A stretch of DNA of 64,000 nt from Cyanophora paradoxa (GCA_004431415.1 QPMI01000503.1:62001-126000); one strand, 5' to 3'; counted from the stretch's first letter, positions 11,532 through 23,170 are shown. The notes: a model not told the origin generated them from the sequence alone. Numbers and translations are program-made.

Positions 11532-12531
11532 ATGGCGTTCGCCTGCGCCGCGCCCCCGCGTCCCTCACGGACGCCCCGAGCGCTGTTTGCACCTGCAGAG
11601 GCCTCGTACACAAACGCTGCGAAGCAGAACAGGAAGCAGCACGAATCTCGCCAGTGGGTAGCAGGCAAGCCCCTCCGCACAACATGGCAGCACCAAGCGG
11701 AGAAACGTAGCTTTGATTCCAGCCGTAGATGTAGCAAGCGCTCGAGCGTCCCGTTCGCGTCCGCGGACTCCAACGCGCGGCGCGAGATCGAGGGCAAGGA
11801 CCAGGAGCCGGGCTCTGAGGCGATGCCGTTCGCCTGGGTTCCTGAGGAGTCGGTGCGTTCCTCTTGCGCGGCTACGTGCCTCGCGCCTCACTGATGTGAG
11901 CTACCGCGTCGTACTCGCTGAGATTCTTTCGGGCTGTGCGGCGTACTTCTCTAGCTAAGCTCCTATCTAGACCTCTAAGACACTTTCAAGTCTCCTACGC
12001 ACTCGATCGCGTTCCCGCGTGTGCCTTGCCTGTCGCGGCATGTTTCTGCCACACCGTTCCTTTTCCTTTTTTGCAGCCTCAAGATCTCTTAGTATGGGGA
12101 ATGGCTCTCGCACTAGAACCCACGATACAGTTCTTTTCTGATGATTCTTGGGTTCGCAGATGAAGCCTTTCGCCGATCCCCTCTACGTCAAATTTGAGGA
12201 CTGGCCGACTATGATGGAGTTGAAACGGGACGAGCGCGCCCCTGTGCTTCCCGACGTGCACACAGAATCAGTTGAGGAGTTCCTGCGTCGGATAGGCCGG
12301 CTAAAGGACAAAGTCGCCCCATGGGAGGACGACGAGTTCGATGAGGAAGTGCGCCGGATCTTACGAGTGACCCTCTATTAAACATCTCTCACGCCCACTC
12401 CGCAGGACGAGGACGAGGACATCTTGGAAGGGGATGAGTTCTCTGAGATTCTGGACTATATTGGCGATGTGGAGGACGACGAGGACGACCTGCAGTCCCT
12501 GATCGACATCGACCGTGACACGCCCCTGTAG
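11532..12531 (+). CDS. Unknown, probably plastid-targeted protein with acidic C-terminus
   Basis: Three exons (11532-11852, 12160-12348, 12406-12531) join in phase to 211 residues. The 308-base first intron is unusually long for the window. The leader MAFACAAPPRPSRTPRALFA has Phe at position 3 and is Arg/Pro/Ala-rich, like the ALB3 and YCF19 leaders here. The middle reads PFADPLYVKFEDWPTMMELK. The end is strongly acidic (DEFDEEDEDEDILEGDEF, DVEDDEDDLQ). I recognise no family. The first exon is less certain than the last two. Confidence 0.5.
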
Positions 12532-12826
12532 ATACGATTGCTGCCCGGATAGTTCGAAGAAGATAGTTCGGATTGTTGCTTCGCCGCGTGAGCAGCAAGG
12601 CGCGAACGCGCCGGGGGTGCGCAGACAAAGGCGATCCCCTCCGGGTCGCCCATGAGTGTTCCCATTTCAACTGTATTTACGAACCCAATCTATCACACAC
12701 TGCACCTGAATCTGCTGCACAATCTACAGCATCCAAAACTGCTCGAAAGACCTCTACAGGTTGCAATCTTGGCCGTGGGAGGGGAAGGAAGAGAAAGGAA
12801 GAGCGAAAGTCCCGGGGCATCCGGCA
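12532..12826. other. Convergent 3' intergenic region
   Basis: 295 bases between two genes that face each other (11532 gene and SET gene). Nothing recognised. Confidence 0.4.
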
Positions 12827-13688
12827 TTACTGACTCGACTCCCAGGTCTGGAAGTGCGGAGAGGTCGTGAGCCCGACCTTGGTAAGCAGCTCGGCCTGCT
12901 CTTTGGAGCAGTTCTTGAAGCCCGCCACACGCTTGAAGCAGTGTGTCGCCTTGCACTCGCAGTCGAACGGGCACTCCATCGTGTACTCTGAGGAGGAGAG
13001 GAAACGATCAGCGAACCGAGAGGGACACGCGCGACCCGTCGAGCGGGATAGGGGCACGTAAGCCACGAGGGATTCAGCAGCGCGCAACTGCATGTCATAG
13101 ACATGATACGCACCGGTAGTGAGATAGTTGAAGGTCAGCTCGCCGCCGGCCTTGATTGGCCGCCGGGCGTAGAAGGTGAGGGTCTTGAAGTCGAACGCGG
13201 TGCTCGGGTCACAGCTGACGGACTCGCATCTCAATACAAGGCGTCTGAATGACCTGAAAACGGGCGCTGACCTGTGGTTCATGAACGCGCAGTCCGTCCC
13301 GGTGGGGTCCCAATACCGGCCGTTCGAAATGGTAATCGCGTACTTGCTGCGAGTGCGAACAGTGTGTAAATAAAAGCGACAGAAAGGGCGACGAGCGCCA
13401 GGCCGCAGACCTGTTGATGGGCACGATGGGAAGGCCCGATAGCTGGCGGCAGCGTCAATTCGCCGCCGCGGCGTCGGCGGACGCTGGCACGTACGGAAAA
13501 TATGGTCTCGCCCTCTCCGATATCCGTGGTGGCCTCGACTATGCTGCGCGACGGCGTCGAATGACGTTGACGCCTAACAGGCGAAGCACGTACCTGCCGA
13601 GGTTCCCGCCGAGGAATGTGACCTTCACCTTGTGCGAGTATCCAGGCGCATTGCGAGCGGGCTCCTCGAGATTGCCCAGCGAGCCCAT
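12827..13688 (-). CDS. Stand-alone SET-domain protein (putative lysine methyltransferase)
   Basis: Six exons (13594-13688, 13495-13543, 13411-13442, 13272-13346, 13114-13214, 12827-12987) give exactly 170 residues; an in-frame TAG lies upstream of the ATG at 13688. The SET core is plain: IVEATTDIGEGETIF, GTDCAFMNHSCDPST (the NHSCDP motif that binds S-adenosylmethionine), FYARRPIKAGGELTFNYLTT, then a Cys-rich post-SET stretch MECPFDCECKATHC. The final FKNCSKEQAELL resembles plant-type small SET proteins. It probably methylates lysines; the substrate (histone or not) is unknown. No other domain is present, so this is a minimal SET protein. Confidence 0.88.
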
Positions 13689-14022
13689 CTTGCTAACGCG
13701 GTACGTACTCTATCGCCCAATCGAAAACCGATTGTACCCCTCCCCCGACTGGACAGTGCACGGGGCCGGGCCGGGCCGGGCCCGCGCCGGCGCCACGAAA
13801 CTGGCCGGCGCCGAATTTCGAGGCGCGAAAGACCCAGATCGATCAGAATGCACGTGCTTTAAAATTTGGCCGCTGCATCTGCAGCGCTAGCTCTAGCGCT
13901 ATGCTAGCTTCCATCCTTCTCTCCCCCTCCTTCAAATTCCGAAGTTCCCCCCCCCCCCGGCAAGCCGAAAAAAAGGAATCGGCAGCAGCAGTACTAGTGC
14001 AGCTCGTAGACGCGTTGCAGCC
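13689..14022. promoter_or_regulatory. Head-to-head region, SET gene and V-ATPase D
   Basis: 334 bases between divergent starts. Contains GGGCCGGGCCGGGCCCGCGC-type GC blocks near 13760-13810 and a 10-base poly-C run near 13948. Promoter function is inferred from position. Confidence 0.45.
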
Positions 14023-15121
14023 ATGAGCACGGCGCGCTACAATGTGTTCCCGACGCGTATGACACTCGGAGTGATGAAGCAGAAGTACGTGGGCGCCGTC
14101 AAGGGTCACAACCTGCTCAAGAAGAAGTCCGATGCCCTCACGATGCGCTTCCGCGCGCTCATCGGCAAGATCATCGAGACGAAGGAGCAGATGGGCGTGC
14201 AGATGAAGCAATCGTTCTTCTCGCAAGTCGAGGCGAAGTATGCAGCTGGCGACGACATCAAGTACTCCATCATACAGAACGTCGATAAGGCGACGCTCAA
14301 GCTAAAGATGCGGGTATGAGCTGCGCGCGCGCTCCGCCGCGGCGCATCCTGAGCAGCCTCCACGACCTTTCCAGGCCGACAACGTTGCTGGCGTGCAGCT
14401 GCCTATCTTCGAGCAGTTCGCGGAGGGTTCCGATGGCACTGAGCTTACCGGCTTGTCGAAAGGCGGCCAGCAGGTTCAGAACTGCAAGCAACTCTTCGTG
14501 AAGGCGATGGAGCTGCTCGTTCAGCTTGCGTCCCTGCAGACCGCTTTCATCACCCTTGACGAGGTGCAGCTGAGAAAACCATCTTTCCGTGCGGCTGCGC
14601 TCACCCGCCTTGCAGGCCATCAAGATTACGAACCGCCGCGTGAACGCTCTGGAGAACGTCGTGAAGCCGAAGCTTTCGAACACCATCTCGTATATCATCA
14701 GTGAGCTCGATGAGCTGGAGCGTGAGGAGTTCTTCAGGTGCGCTCTTGGTTCTCGTGGAGTCCCTGCACTGGATGTCTGATCGCTGGGCGCAGGCTGAAG
14801 AAGGTGCAAGGCAAGAAAAAGCGAGACGTAGAAGAAGAGCAGGCGGCACAGGCGCTGAAAGACGCGAGCTCCAAGCGATCAGGCTCTCAGGCTTCCAGCA
14901 TTCTGGAAGAGCACTCTTCGAAAGAGGGTTCGTTGCTCCTGGAGGCTTCCCTACACGCCCTTTCATGGCTGATGGCTTTTTTCGGACGCAGATATCATCT
15001 TCTAAGCAACCTTATCGCTCTCTTTATCGCCATCCTCCAATGCCCTCTTCCCCGTTTCCTTTCCTCTCTTCCTCATCGTCGTTCCTCAGACTGTGTCCCG
15101 AACCAAATCTGCTCTTTCTAA
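14023..15121 (+). CDS. VMA8: V-type H+-ATPase subunit D (V1 central stalk), with a C-terminal extension
   Basis: Four exons (14023-14313, 14375-14563, 14616-14737, 14794-15121) encode 309 residues. The start NVFPTRMTLGVMKQKYVGAV, then KGHNLLKKKSDALTMRFR, DNVAGVQLPIFE, AIKITNRRVNALENVVKPKL and RLKKVQGKKKRD are canonical subunit D. It forms the coiled-coil rotor axle of V1 that couples ATP hydrolysis to proton pumping in endomembranes. The family usually ends 20-40 residues after RLKKV. Here the frame runs on about 50 residues further with a hydrophobic stretch and uses a stop inside a dispersed repeat element (15112-15145). Either a small intron was missed or the natural 3' end was replaced. 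Confidence 0.92.
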
Positions 15122-16856
15122 GCTACGGGCGCGCGGGACCACTCTGGTATTTTCGGGTACCAGTGGAATAGCGTAGGGGCCTGCGCATGCACAAAAACGC
15201 TAGCCCTAGTAGGTGTTTAATTTGGCACTGGTATTTCCACCATGGGATTGGGGGCGGGGGAAACACAGCTTCTAGAAGCTCTAGCACGCCGTGACGAGCT
15301 CCTCAAAATCTCTCCCCCCCCTCTTGTTGCATTAGGGGCCGCCTAGTAGCTTTGATCGCATTTGGACACATACGAAAACGCAGGTCCGGGCTACAAGTGT
15401 GGGAATGTACACTGCGGCCGCCGCGGCCGCGGGCCCAGCCCACCAGCAAGCTGGCCAGCCGGGCCCTGCGTGGCCCTCTAAGGAGAGTAATGCGCCTCCC
15501 CGCGGACACTCTAGCTGGCTAGAGCTACACGTGCCCGCACGGCGTGGTGCTGCATCGCGTCTTGCGGCGGCGGGGGTCGTCTCGGGGCGGTGGCGGGAGC
15601 CCCTACAGGCCCTGGGGGGGGAGTCAGCCTGCGGTGGGCGCGAAAAGGGGTCAGATCGAAATCGAAAGGAATGCAGATCCAAATCAAAGCAAACGGGGGC
15701 GCACTCGATCGACGAGCCTCCCGCCCAGAGGAGCGCCTGCGCGGGCGATCACCTGGGGCGGCAAGCCTAGTAGCTTTGATCGTGATTGGGAGTTGGGCCG
15801 GGCCGCCGGGCGAGGTCGGACTTTGTTTTGAGGTTCGTCTGTGGCCAAAGAGGTTTGACTTCGATTCCAATATCAGGAGTCTGGCCCTTCGAATTCGAAT
15901 TCGCGCCCCCGGTGCAGCCTGGCAGCCTGGCAGGCAGACTCCATGTACATGTCGGATCCCCCAAGCCCGTAAAAAAAAAGGCTCCCACCAACACCCCAAG
16001 ACATGTTCATGACCGCGGCTGGTACCATGGGCCACCGCCTCGAGACACTGTGACATGTGGACGTTGCATAAATTGTCCACCAATATAAATTAGTTCAGCG
16101 TCTGCAGGTGATCATACGATCCGGCACTCGCCGCCAGTGCCCGGGGTGAGGCACATTACCCCCCTCATAGGGAAATGCAGGGCACGCGTTGCAGAGGGTA
16201 ATGCGGCGGGCTGGGAGCTGAGAGCTAAGAGCCGATATCGTTTTAGTGCGTGTCCAAATGCGTACTGGTTGGAAACTACAGAAGTCAGAATTAGATCTAG
16301 AGTTGCGGTTACGATCGGAATCAGAGCTGCGATTACGATCGGAATCAGAGCTGCGATTACGATCGGAATCAGAGCTGTGATTACGATCGGAATCAGAGCT
16401 GCGATTACGATCGGAATCAGAGCTGCGATTACGATCGGAATCAGAGCTGCGATTACGATCGGAATCAGAGCCTAGCCACGGCCTAGCCACGGCCTAGCCA
16501 CGGCGTTATTTTCCGTCTAGGGCGGGCTCGCCCTCCCAGCGCCGCCCGATCGCAATCGTAATCGTACTAATCGCACAGACCTCTCGCAGGAGCATCTTCA
16601 TCCGCTACGGCACCGGCGTGGACGCGAAGCGCCTGCTCACTGGAGTCAGCTCGTAGCTAGGCTCGGCTCCGATTCCTTTTTTTCCATCAGGGCACCAGTC
16701 CCTGCGGATTACGCTCTATCCCTAACAGCACGGGTACAGTTAAAGCGTTGACGGTCTAGGAGTGGTCCCGCGCGCCCGTAGCTTAGAAAGAGCAAATGCA
16801 GTGTACATTCCACACTCTATCCTAGAAAGAGCATACCTGTACCCTGGCGACTAGTA
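15112..16856. repeat. Repeat-rich intergenic region with a 24-base satellite
   Basis: No gene supported. 15112-15145 is a copy of the 34-base dispersed element. 16204-16237 is an inverted copy of a block also at 23716-23749 and 62769-62802. 16299-16466 is seven tandem copies of a 24-base unit (agagctgcgattacgatc plus ggaatc), followed by three 11-base cctagccacgg units (about 16471-16503). 16580-16797 is one full copy of the long dispersed element. Confidence 0.75.
16580..16797 (+). repeat. Long dispersed element, copy 1
   Basis: About 218 bases, matching 22384-22558 and 23338-23565 in inverse orientation. It starts with a coding-like stretch (RSIFIRYGTGVDAKRLLTGV then stop) that resembles the last exon of the gene at 2584-3373. 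It continues with a 3'-UTR-like part (CCATCAGGGCACCAGTCCCT) and ends with GGTCCCGCGCGCCCGTAGCT and TAGAAAGAGC. Confidence 0.75.
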
Positions 16857-19800
16857 TCACAGGACATTGGCCTTCATCTCAGAGATTTTCTCCAAGATTT
16901 CGTCACGCTTCCAGCTCTTGAGGTTTGTGCATGTTCCATTGTGAACAAGTGCGCCTATTTGATCCATGCTGTACTCCTGCTCCCAATTTCAGCAAAGTCG
17001 AGGAGAGATACAGGGGAAATTTGGCGAACCATGTGCTGGCTGACCCAGTCCACAAACTCGCTTTCAGGTATAGAGAAGCCAACTATATAGTTTTGGACGT
17101 AATCCACTGCAGGAATTGGCCTGAAAACATGGTGAGGGTTGCGGAAACGAAAACACTGAAGGACATGCTCACCTGACAGTGCATCTTGATTCCAGTGCTG
17201 CAACGAGAACCAGCAGATCCTGCTTCATCTGGTCGTAGCCATCCTTTGGGCACTGCGTACAGTCATTCAGCACGGCTGCAGAATGAGGTTGCAGGATGAC
17301 GCAGGATGACCCACCTTGGACACCCGAGAGTATGAGTCCACAATTGTCTGCATGCCATGTGTAATCGATGCCTCCCAAAGCCCGGTCCTAGCCTGAAGAG
17401 GCACGCCAGCTTGAAGAGGCCCGCCATTGGAGTCTAATCCAGACCTAGTCTGAAGAGGCATGCCGTTCGAGTCCAGTGATGATACCTTATCCATATACTG
17501 TGCCAGCTCTTTCACAAGCACATCTGAAAGAAGGCAGTCAAAGCTGCAGCTCGAATGTGCGAATGTGTGCCAACGAGTCTGCACTTGCAGGCAACAAAGC
17601 ATTGGCAGCTTGCGGCGCAAAAAAGGATACTGACGTAGGGGTTGAATGGAGGCCGGTCTTCTTTGTCAGGTAGGCTATCCCACCGAATATCGAGAATTAG
17701 TTGCTTCACGCTATCGAGCTGTTGCGGAAGGCGAGGGTCAAGAGCCGTGAGCCTGCGGTGCCACAAGGCGAAAAAACGAACAGGTAGAAATTTGGTGCAG
17801 ATGTTCAGGTACATATGTTGGCGGAGCTCTGGAACAAGGTCAACAGATCTTGCAAAGAACTGCTTTGCAGTCTCTGTCTCGTCTTTGGGCAAGAGCTTTT
17901 GTATCCTCGGCTTGAGGAGATTGAGCACATTGCAAACGAACATCAGCGATTCGGTGGACACAGTCCTGAGAACAATGCCGAACATTGATGCCTCGGAATT
18001 CAATCGTTCCTGTCGGAAATGTTTTCAATCTCTTATACAGGATATCTGAAACAAAGTCGGGACACTCTCCCACCTGGACAGCAAAATTGACTGCAATTCC
18101 ACCAGCAGCGCCAACCTCAATGCCCGGTGCAAGGGCTGAGGACGAGCCAGGCTTGTTGATGAACTGGTCGCGCAGATGCACAAGGAGATTCCGCAGGCGA
18201 GGTGTAATTGCTGTGATATGGTGAGATTGCGCAGAAGGTCGATTCGCACATGAAATGGATGAACTCGCACCAGAGAATACAAACCAGTCCTGCATATCAT
18301 TTGTGTGGGTTGGGCTGAGCGCAAAAAGGCTGAAAACAGTGTAAATAAAGAGATCCACAAGATAGGTCATGCCCTGAGCTCGAATTAGATAAAACGATTT
18401 CTTGCAGAAATTCAATGCACTGACATGAAAAGCATCCAGCGCAATTGGAGACAGGATCTCCATCATGCTGACATATCGTCCAACTGTCCTTATCACCCTG
18501 AGGGACGTAGGGACAACAACAGGCCCTGCCAATGTGTCGAATCCATCTACAATTACGTGAGCATGAAGTGATTGAGGGTACAGAGGAATTTGGTTGCAAA
18601 GGTCGTACCGGGAGTTCTGCCAACAGGCGTCACGCCATCCTCCTGCTTCTCGCACAACTCCTCGTCTTGGGGAACATCAACAAGCTCCTCCTGCGAATTC
18701 ATGAATGCACGCTCTGCTCAAATAATTGCAGAGAGTGCACCTCATCTATGTCGTCACCAGCCTCATCTCCACCAACACTGGCACGTTCCCTTTGCGCCTT
18801 GGCACTTCTAAACGGGTTGGCGCCAGTCTGCAGAAATGTTCGACCAGATTCCGAAACGATGGCCTTTGCCAAAGCTCGGGATGAAGATGCCCGCAGTTCC
18901 TAGATTGCAAATTTAGTCTGGCAAAGCTGGCAGCAAGGATTCGTTGACCTTAATTTGGGAAACGTTGAATCCAATCGGCACAGGTGACCGCTGCCATGTC
19001 TCGTTCATAACCATGGTCCGAATAGCCTGAGATGGATCAGTCTACAAACGATTGCCCGAGGGGAGAAAAAAAGTGCCTCGATTGTCTCGTGGTGGTAGTG
19101 CTCGAAGTAACTCTTGCTCTGCTCTTTGATGCACCTTCTTAATACATTGGAGTCGCTCCCACTGAACTCTTCACCAGCCCTGATAAACTGCGGAAAAAAA
19201 GTTACGGGCAGGGAAGACAGAAGTGCGGGGTGCTCACGTTGTTTGTTGTGTCCATAAGAGTGAGAAACTGCTCCACTTTAAGGTGTGTAAACTGAACTGT
19301 GGACAAAAACTGAGCGATTCTCCTCTGCATTGCTTCCCACATGGTTTGCCGACACCTGCTGACGAGTTTCGAATCCGTAGAGCTGATAGTAAAGCGAACT
19401 ACCGACCTGTCGAGTGCGACTTCGATGTCTGGAAGCTGGGCTCCTCGAGATGCTGTCGGCGCCCCAGCTGGTCGTTTTGTGGCTCCACTTTCCCTACAGT
19501 TGCACATGAGATCGAGAGATCATTTCTACTGCAAAGAGATGTCGCACAGGGACTTGGCTCGGAGCCATGAAAGCATTGCATGGTGAGAGTGCATCAAGTC
19601 CACGAAGGCAGTGAACATTGTCCTCAGGCATTCCTGCACTCGGTCCTCCTCAAGGCGCGTCAAGAGATCCTTATATTTGGTCCTGCGTAAGGGAGAGGTC
19701 TCGGCCATAAATCAAATGGCGAGGCAAGAAGCAGACTCACTTTGTCTCGGAGCCTTCTGGGGGATGGCCTTGGTGGTGGGAAGATGATGCAGACCCAGCA

Positions 19801-21090
19801 AAGGATGAGCGAGAAGCAAAGGATGGGTAGGTGGGTGAGGTTGGCGAAGAAGGGGTTGGGACAAAGGAAGAGAGAGCCTGGGTGGCTGCCAGCTTTACAG
19901 CGTCCTCGAAGAATTCCGGAATCTGCAAAAATGTGAGAAAAAAAAGACATGATTCATGCCACAAGCAATACCGCCAACCTTGAAGACAACATACTGCATC
20001 ATTCGCATCGACTCGTATGCCGCCAAAACCCGCTGGTACGCGGCAGAATCGAATGCCCTGCACAATCGCGACAGTGCCTGCTCGACATGGACCTGGATCT
20101 CCTTCATGGTGTCCTGCATGGCATCTGCAAGAAGCCGCATGGGTGCCAGGTGCTTGAAGCGCTGAGCCTCTTTTTCGCAATCCTTGCAGTGGCGATAGGC
20201 TTCAGCGTAGTCGCCGCTTGCAAGAGCAGCCCGCATCGCCTCATGCATCTGCACAGCCCCTTCCATCTGCTTTAGCACCGCAGTGATGCCCTGAACTCGA
20301 GGTCAGCACAATGGGTGTGGTTTCACGGCAAACTCAAAACGAAGCAGAGACGCACGGATAACATGTTTCGCTTCTGGAACTTGGTAAGCACAGAGAGCCC
20401 CCCCGCAACAAGCTCACGCTCCGATGTAGCTAGAACTTTGCGACTCGTCCTGCACAGTTCGACCGTGCTCGCAAGGTCTTCCTCCAGGTTGGATATCATG
20501 TCCAGCTGCTCCACTGACACAGCAGCAGTTAGTGAGGGCAAGGACACTGCGGACTTCATGCGCACTGAAATCATCATGCTTGGTAAACACCGAGTCTGCA
20601 AGCTTTGCCGAGACAGCGCGCAGTGAGCGCTGCTTGGCACGAAGCTCCGTCTCCATCATCGCCTCATCCGCAAGAGCAGGGAGGCGCTCCAGCACAGCGC
20701 GTACTCCGTCGTAGTGTGGCTGATAGTACGCCTCGTGCAAACTCTGCATGGCCTCGACGTCTTCCAAAGGGTCGTCCGTCGACCGGAGCGGCATCTGCGG
20801 GATCGAATCAAAAGTCGCATAGTGTGCTGCGTTCGAGGAAGTCTGTGCACCAGGACAGGAACGATCGGCTCGTTCGCCGTCGTCGCGTAGTTGAAGAACA
20901 AAGGCTGCGCGGGTATCGCGAAGCGCTGATACTCCGACGCATGCGCTCCTGCCTCGCCTTCTTCGCCCGCAGGGCCAGGCTGCGCAGCGGCTGCCGCCGC
21001 CGCCGCCGCGCCAGCAGGCCCCGCGTTCGGATCCTCCTCATCCGACGACGAGTCGATCATGCGACGCGCGGCATCGAACACGCCGCCCAT
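16857..21090 (-). CDS. VPS50: VPS50/syndetin (CCDC132), subunit of the EARP endosomal tethering complex
   Basis: A long multi-exon gene. N-terminal exon MGGVFDAARRMIDSSSDEED; then SLHEAYYQPHYDGVRAVLER with KQRSLRAVSAKLADSVF (VPS50 N-domain), LEEDLASTVELCRTSRKVLA, ASGDYAEAYRHCKDCEKEAQ with RFKHLAPMRLLADAMQDTM, TKYKDLLTRLEEDRVQECL, and C-terminal LKPRIQKLLPKDETETAKQF, LDSVKQLILDIRWDSLP, RPIPAVDYVQNYIVGFSIPE and DEILEKISEMKANVL. The order and spacing match human syndetin. With VPS51-53 it forms EARP, which tethers vesicles recycling from endosomes. Stop at 16857-16859. An extra 5' exon (about 21152-21237, GKEGIRFDNWKRK) may splice on through a GC-AG intron, so the start is uncertain. Confidence 0.85.
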
Positions 21091-21679
21091 CTAAGCAGCG
21101 CAAGGCGATTAGATTAGCTAACGAAGCAGACGAGGCCAGTGCGCTTGCCTTGCGCTTCCAGTTGTCAAAGCGGATGCCCTCCTTGCCGCCACCTTTGTCG
21201 GATGCCTGGAAGCTCATCGAACGAGCCTTATCGAAGAGCCTAGCGACAAGCGGTCAGAGGCGCTGGCAAGGCGCGCCGCGCGGACGGACCCGCCAATCGC
21301 AGCTCCCAAGCGGTCTCCAGCGGCGCTCGCCGCTGCCGTCGCCTGGCTCATGGACGACGGCGCCGGGTCGCTCGATCCGTACAGCGCCGCGGAGAAGCCA
21401 GCGGCCGGCGCCGCGGGCGCAGCTGGCGGCGATGCGGACATCGGGCAGCTCACGCCGCGACCCGCTTTGACCGCAGATGCGAATGGGAGCGCCCTCGGAG
21501 GTGCGCCCGCGCCTTCGTCAGGCTGCCGCGTACCCCCGAAAACCTGGCGTTGAGCGTTCGTCCGTTTCTTCCTTGAAGCCTCCCACGAAGGCTGCCTGCA
21601 AATAGAGAGTAAATTGCAGTCTACGAGCGCTGTCCGCTGGCGACTCCCGTCGCGAGCCGACAGGCCTCGGCGCCGCAGC

Positions 21680-22089
21680 ATGTGGCCGCGCGGCCCGCTT
21701 TCGCGCGGGCGTTCGCGTGCCAGCTGCAGCACGGGGGGTCGGAGACGCCGGAATACGTGCAGATCGCCGGCGTTCTCATCGGCGTCTACGCCCAGGGCTC
21801 TCGCGCGACTTTCCTCAGTGCGTTCGAACTCGAACCCAGTCAACACGGCCGCCGGGCCGCAGCAGTCGAGCGCTGACTCGGCTCGCGTTTTGATTTTTTG
21901 CAGTCGACGACGGGACTGGCGTGGTGGCGGGCGTGTCGTGGGACGAGGATTTCTTCGAGCTATGCGAATGCCTGCGCGTGCAGGACGCACGGGGGTCCTT
22001 CGTCGTCGCGCGGGGACGAGTATCGTGGAAGGAGGAGGCCAGGCAGTTTCTCCCTCCTGGAACTACAGAGCTGCACCTTGCGTCGCTCG
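21680..22089 (+). CDS. STN1: OB-fold protein resembling CST subunit STN1 (partial)
   Basis: Two exons (about 21680-21817 and 21904-22089) join through an 86-base GT-AG intron. The product reads YVQIAGVLIGVYAQGSRATF then LIDDGTGVVAGVSWDED, LCECLRVQDARGSFVVARGR and VSWKEEARQFLPPGTTELH. This is an OB-fold with the 'V-x-I-x-G-V-L/V...DDGTG' strand pattern of STN1, the telomere-capping and replication-restart protein that works with CTC1 and TEN1. An RPA32-like protein is the main alternative. The donor GTAAGC at 22090 implies further exons that I could not find; upstream exons are also missing. It may be a broken gene. Confidence 0.5.
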
Positions 22090-22800
22090 GTAAGCTAGTA
22101 ACAACGTAACAACGGAGCTGCTGGAACGTGAACCACGGAGCCCAAATGTTTGATCCAATTGCGCATGGTTTCGAGCTTCCTCTGATCGGGGTGCGGCAGC
22201 CGAAGACAACGAGCGAGACGCGGAGGCAAAGCACTGGGTGGATGTGGTGTCGAAGTCGCCCTTGGCGGGGACCCCGCACGCCAGCAGGACATAAAGCAGA
22301 TCTGCTGTGTGCATCTGAAGCGCCATCCCTATAGCTAGTTCCTCGCCCTAGATTACATTTTAGATTGCAAAATTCGACTACTTCTACTCTTTCTAAGCTA
22401 CGGGCGCGCGGGACCACTCCTAGACCGTCAACGCTTTAACTGTACCCGTGCTGTTAGGGATAGAGCGTAACCCGCAGGGACTGGTGCCCTGATGGAAAAA
22501 AGGAATCGGAGCCGAGCCTAGCTACGAGCTGACTCCAGTGAGCAGGCGCTTCGCGTGGCCGCCTTGGCCGCCAGCGGCCGAGCAGCCGCCGAGTCTGCCG
22601 AGCCGTGCACTCATAATTATAAGATGTCAGTAAGAGGAGTTTAAGTACAGCCCGCTGCAGCTCCAAAAGAAGCTATGCATCAGCTAGTCTTGTGGCTAGC
22701 CCTGTGGGTTTCTCTGCAGCTGCAAACTTCAGAAGGAGCATCTACCCGTCCATGAGAGGACAATAATGCTCTGGAAGAGCATCAGAGGACAAGTGCGAAG
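22090..22800. other. Intergenic region with long dispersed element, copy 2
   Basis: No gene seen. 22384-22558 is an inverse copy of the element at 16580-16797. It is joined at 22558 to CCGCCTTGGCCGCCAGCGG-type sequence that also occurs at about 24195-24243, so this site looks chimeric. Confidence 0.6.
22384..22558 (-). repeat. Long dispersed element, copy 2
   Basis: Begins CTCTTTCTAAGCTACGGGCG on the plus strand and runs through the GCACCAG/CCATCA block to GAGCAGGCGCTTCGCGT, where it breaks off before the rest of the coding-like part. Confidence 0.75.
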
Positions 22801-23170
22801 TAAATTTGCCAGGGGGTCAGGGCACACACACCCTCGAGAAAATGAGCCAGACAAATCCAAACTTCCCGCATATCACTCCTCCGGGGCTTGATGATTATCC
22901 TCCAGTTGGACTCGACTGTGCTTTCGGTCGAGGAGAAGACACAAATCTAGAGAGAGTGTGAGGCTAAAAAAAATCGACACAAATCGGATCTTCAGACTCA
23001 CAGGATGGCCATACACCTCACTGGCTGCAATCAGCGTATAATGATCTCCCCACATGACAACCGGCTTGCGGTCAGGATCCGCCATTTGGTTACAGTAATC
23101 GCCCCACGACTCGAATCCAAGGAGGTCCTTTCGTTTGAGCCTTCAAACTGTGCAAGAAGACCGTCGGACC
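22800..23170 (-). pseudogene. OTU-like cysteine protease fragment
   Basis: The minus strand around 22985-23130 reads GFESWGDYCNQMADPDRKPV followed directly by VMWGDHYTLIAASEVYGHP, then a GT donor and a possible next exon SNWRIIIKPRRSD. The WGDH-x-T/E-L-x-A-A-x-x-(Y/F)-x-(H/R)-P signature is that of OTU deubiquitinase domains, just C-terminal to the catalytic region. The catalytic Cys segment was not found upstream. The fragment sits between two copies of the long dispersed element. A degraded or partial gene is the simplest reading. Confidence 0.45.

Noticed and set aside
15399-16088. Several overlapping ORFs of 75-190 codons between V-ATPase D and VPS50
   Set aside because: All frames on both strands are open to similar lengths, and the sequence contains simple repeats rather than conserved codons.
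16299-16466. Possible CRISPR array
   Set aside because: The 24-base units abut with no spacers, the DNA is eukaryotic and there are no cas genes; it is a satellite.
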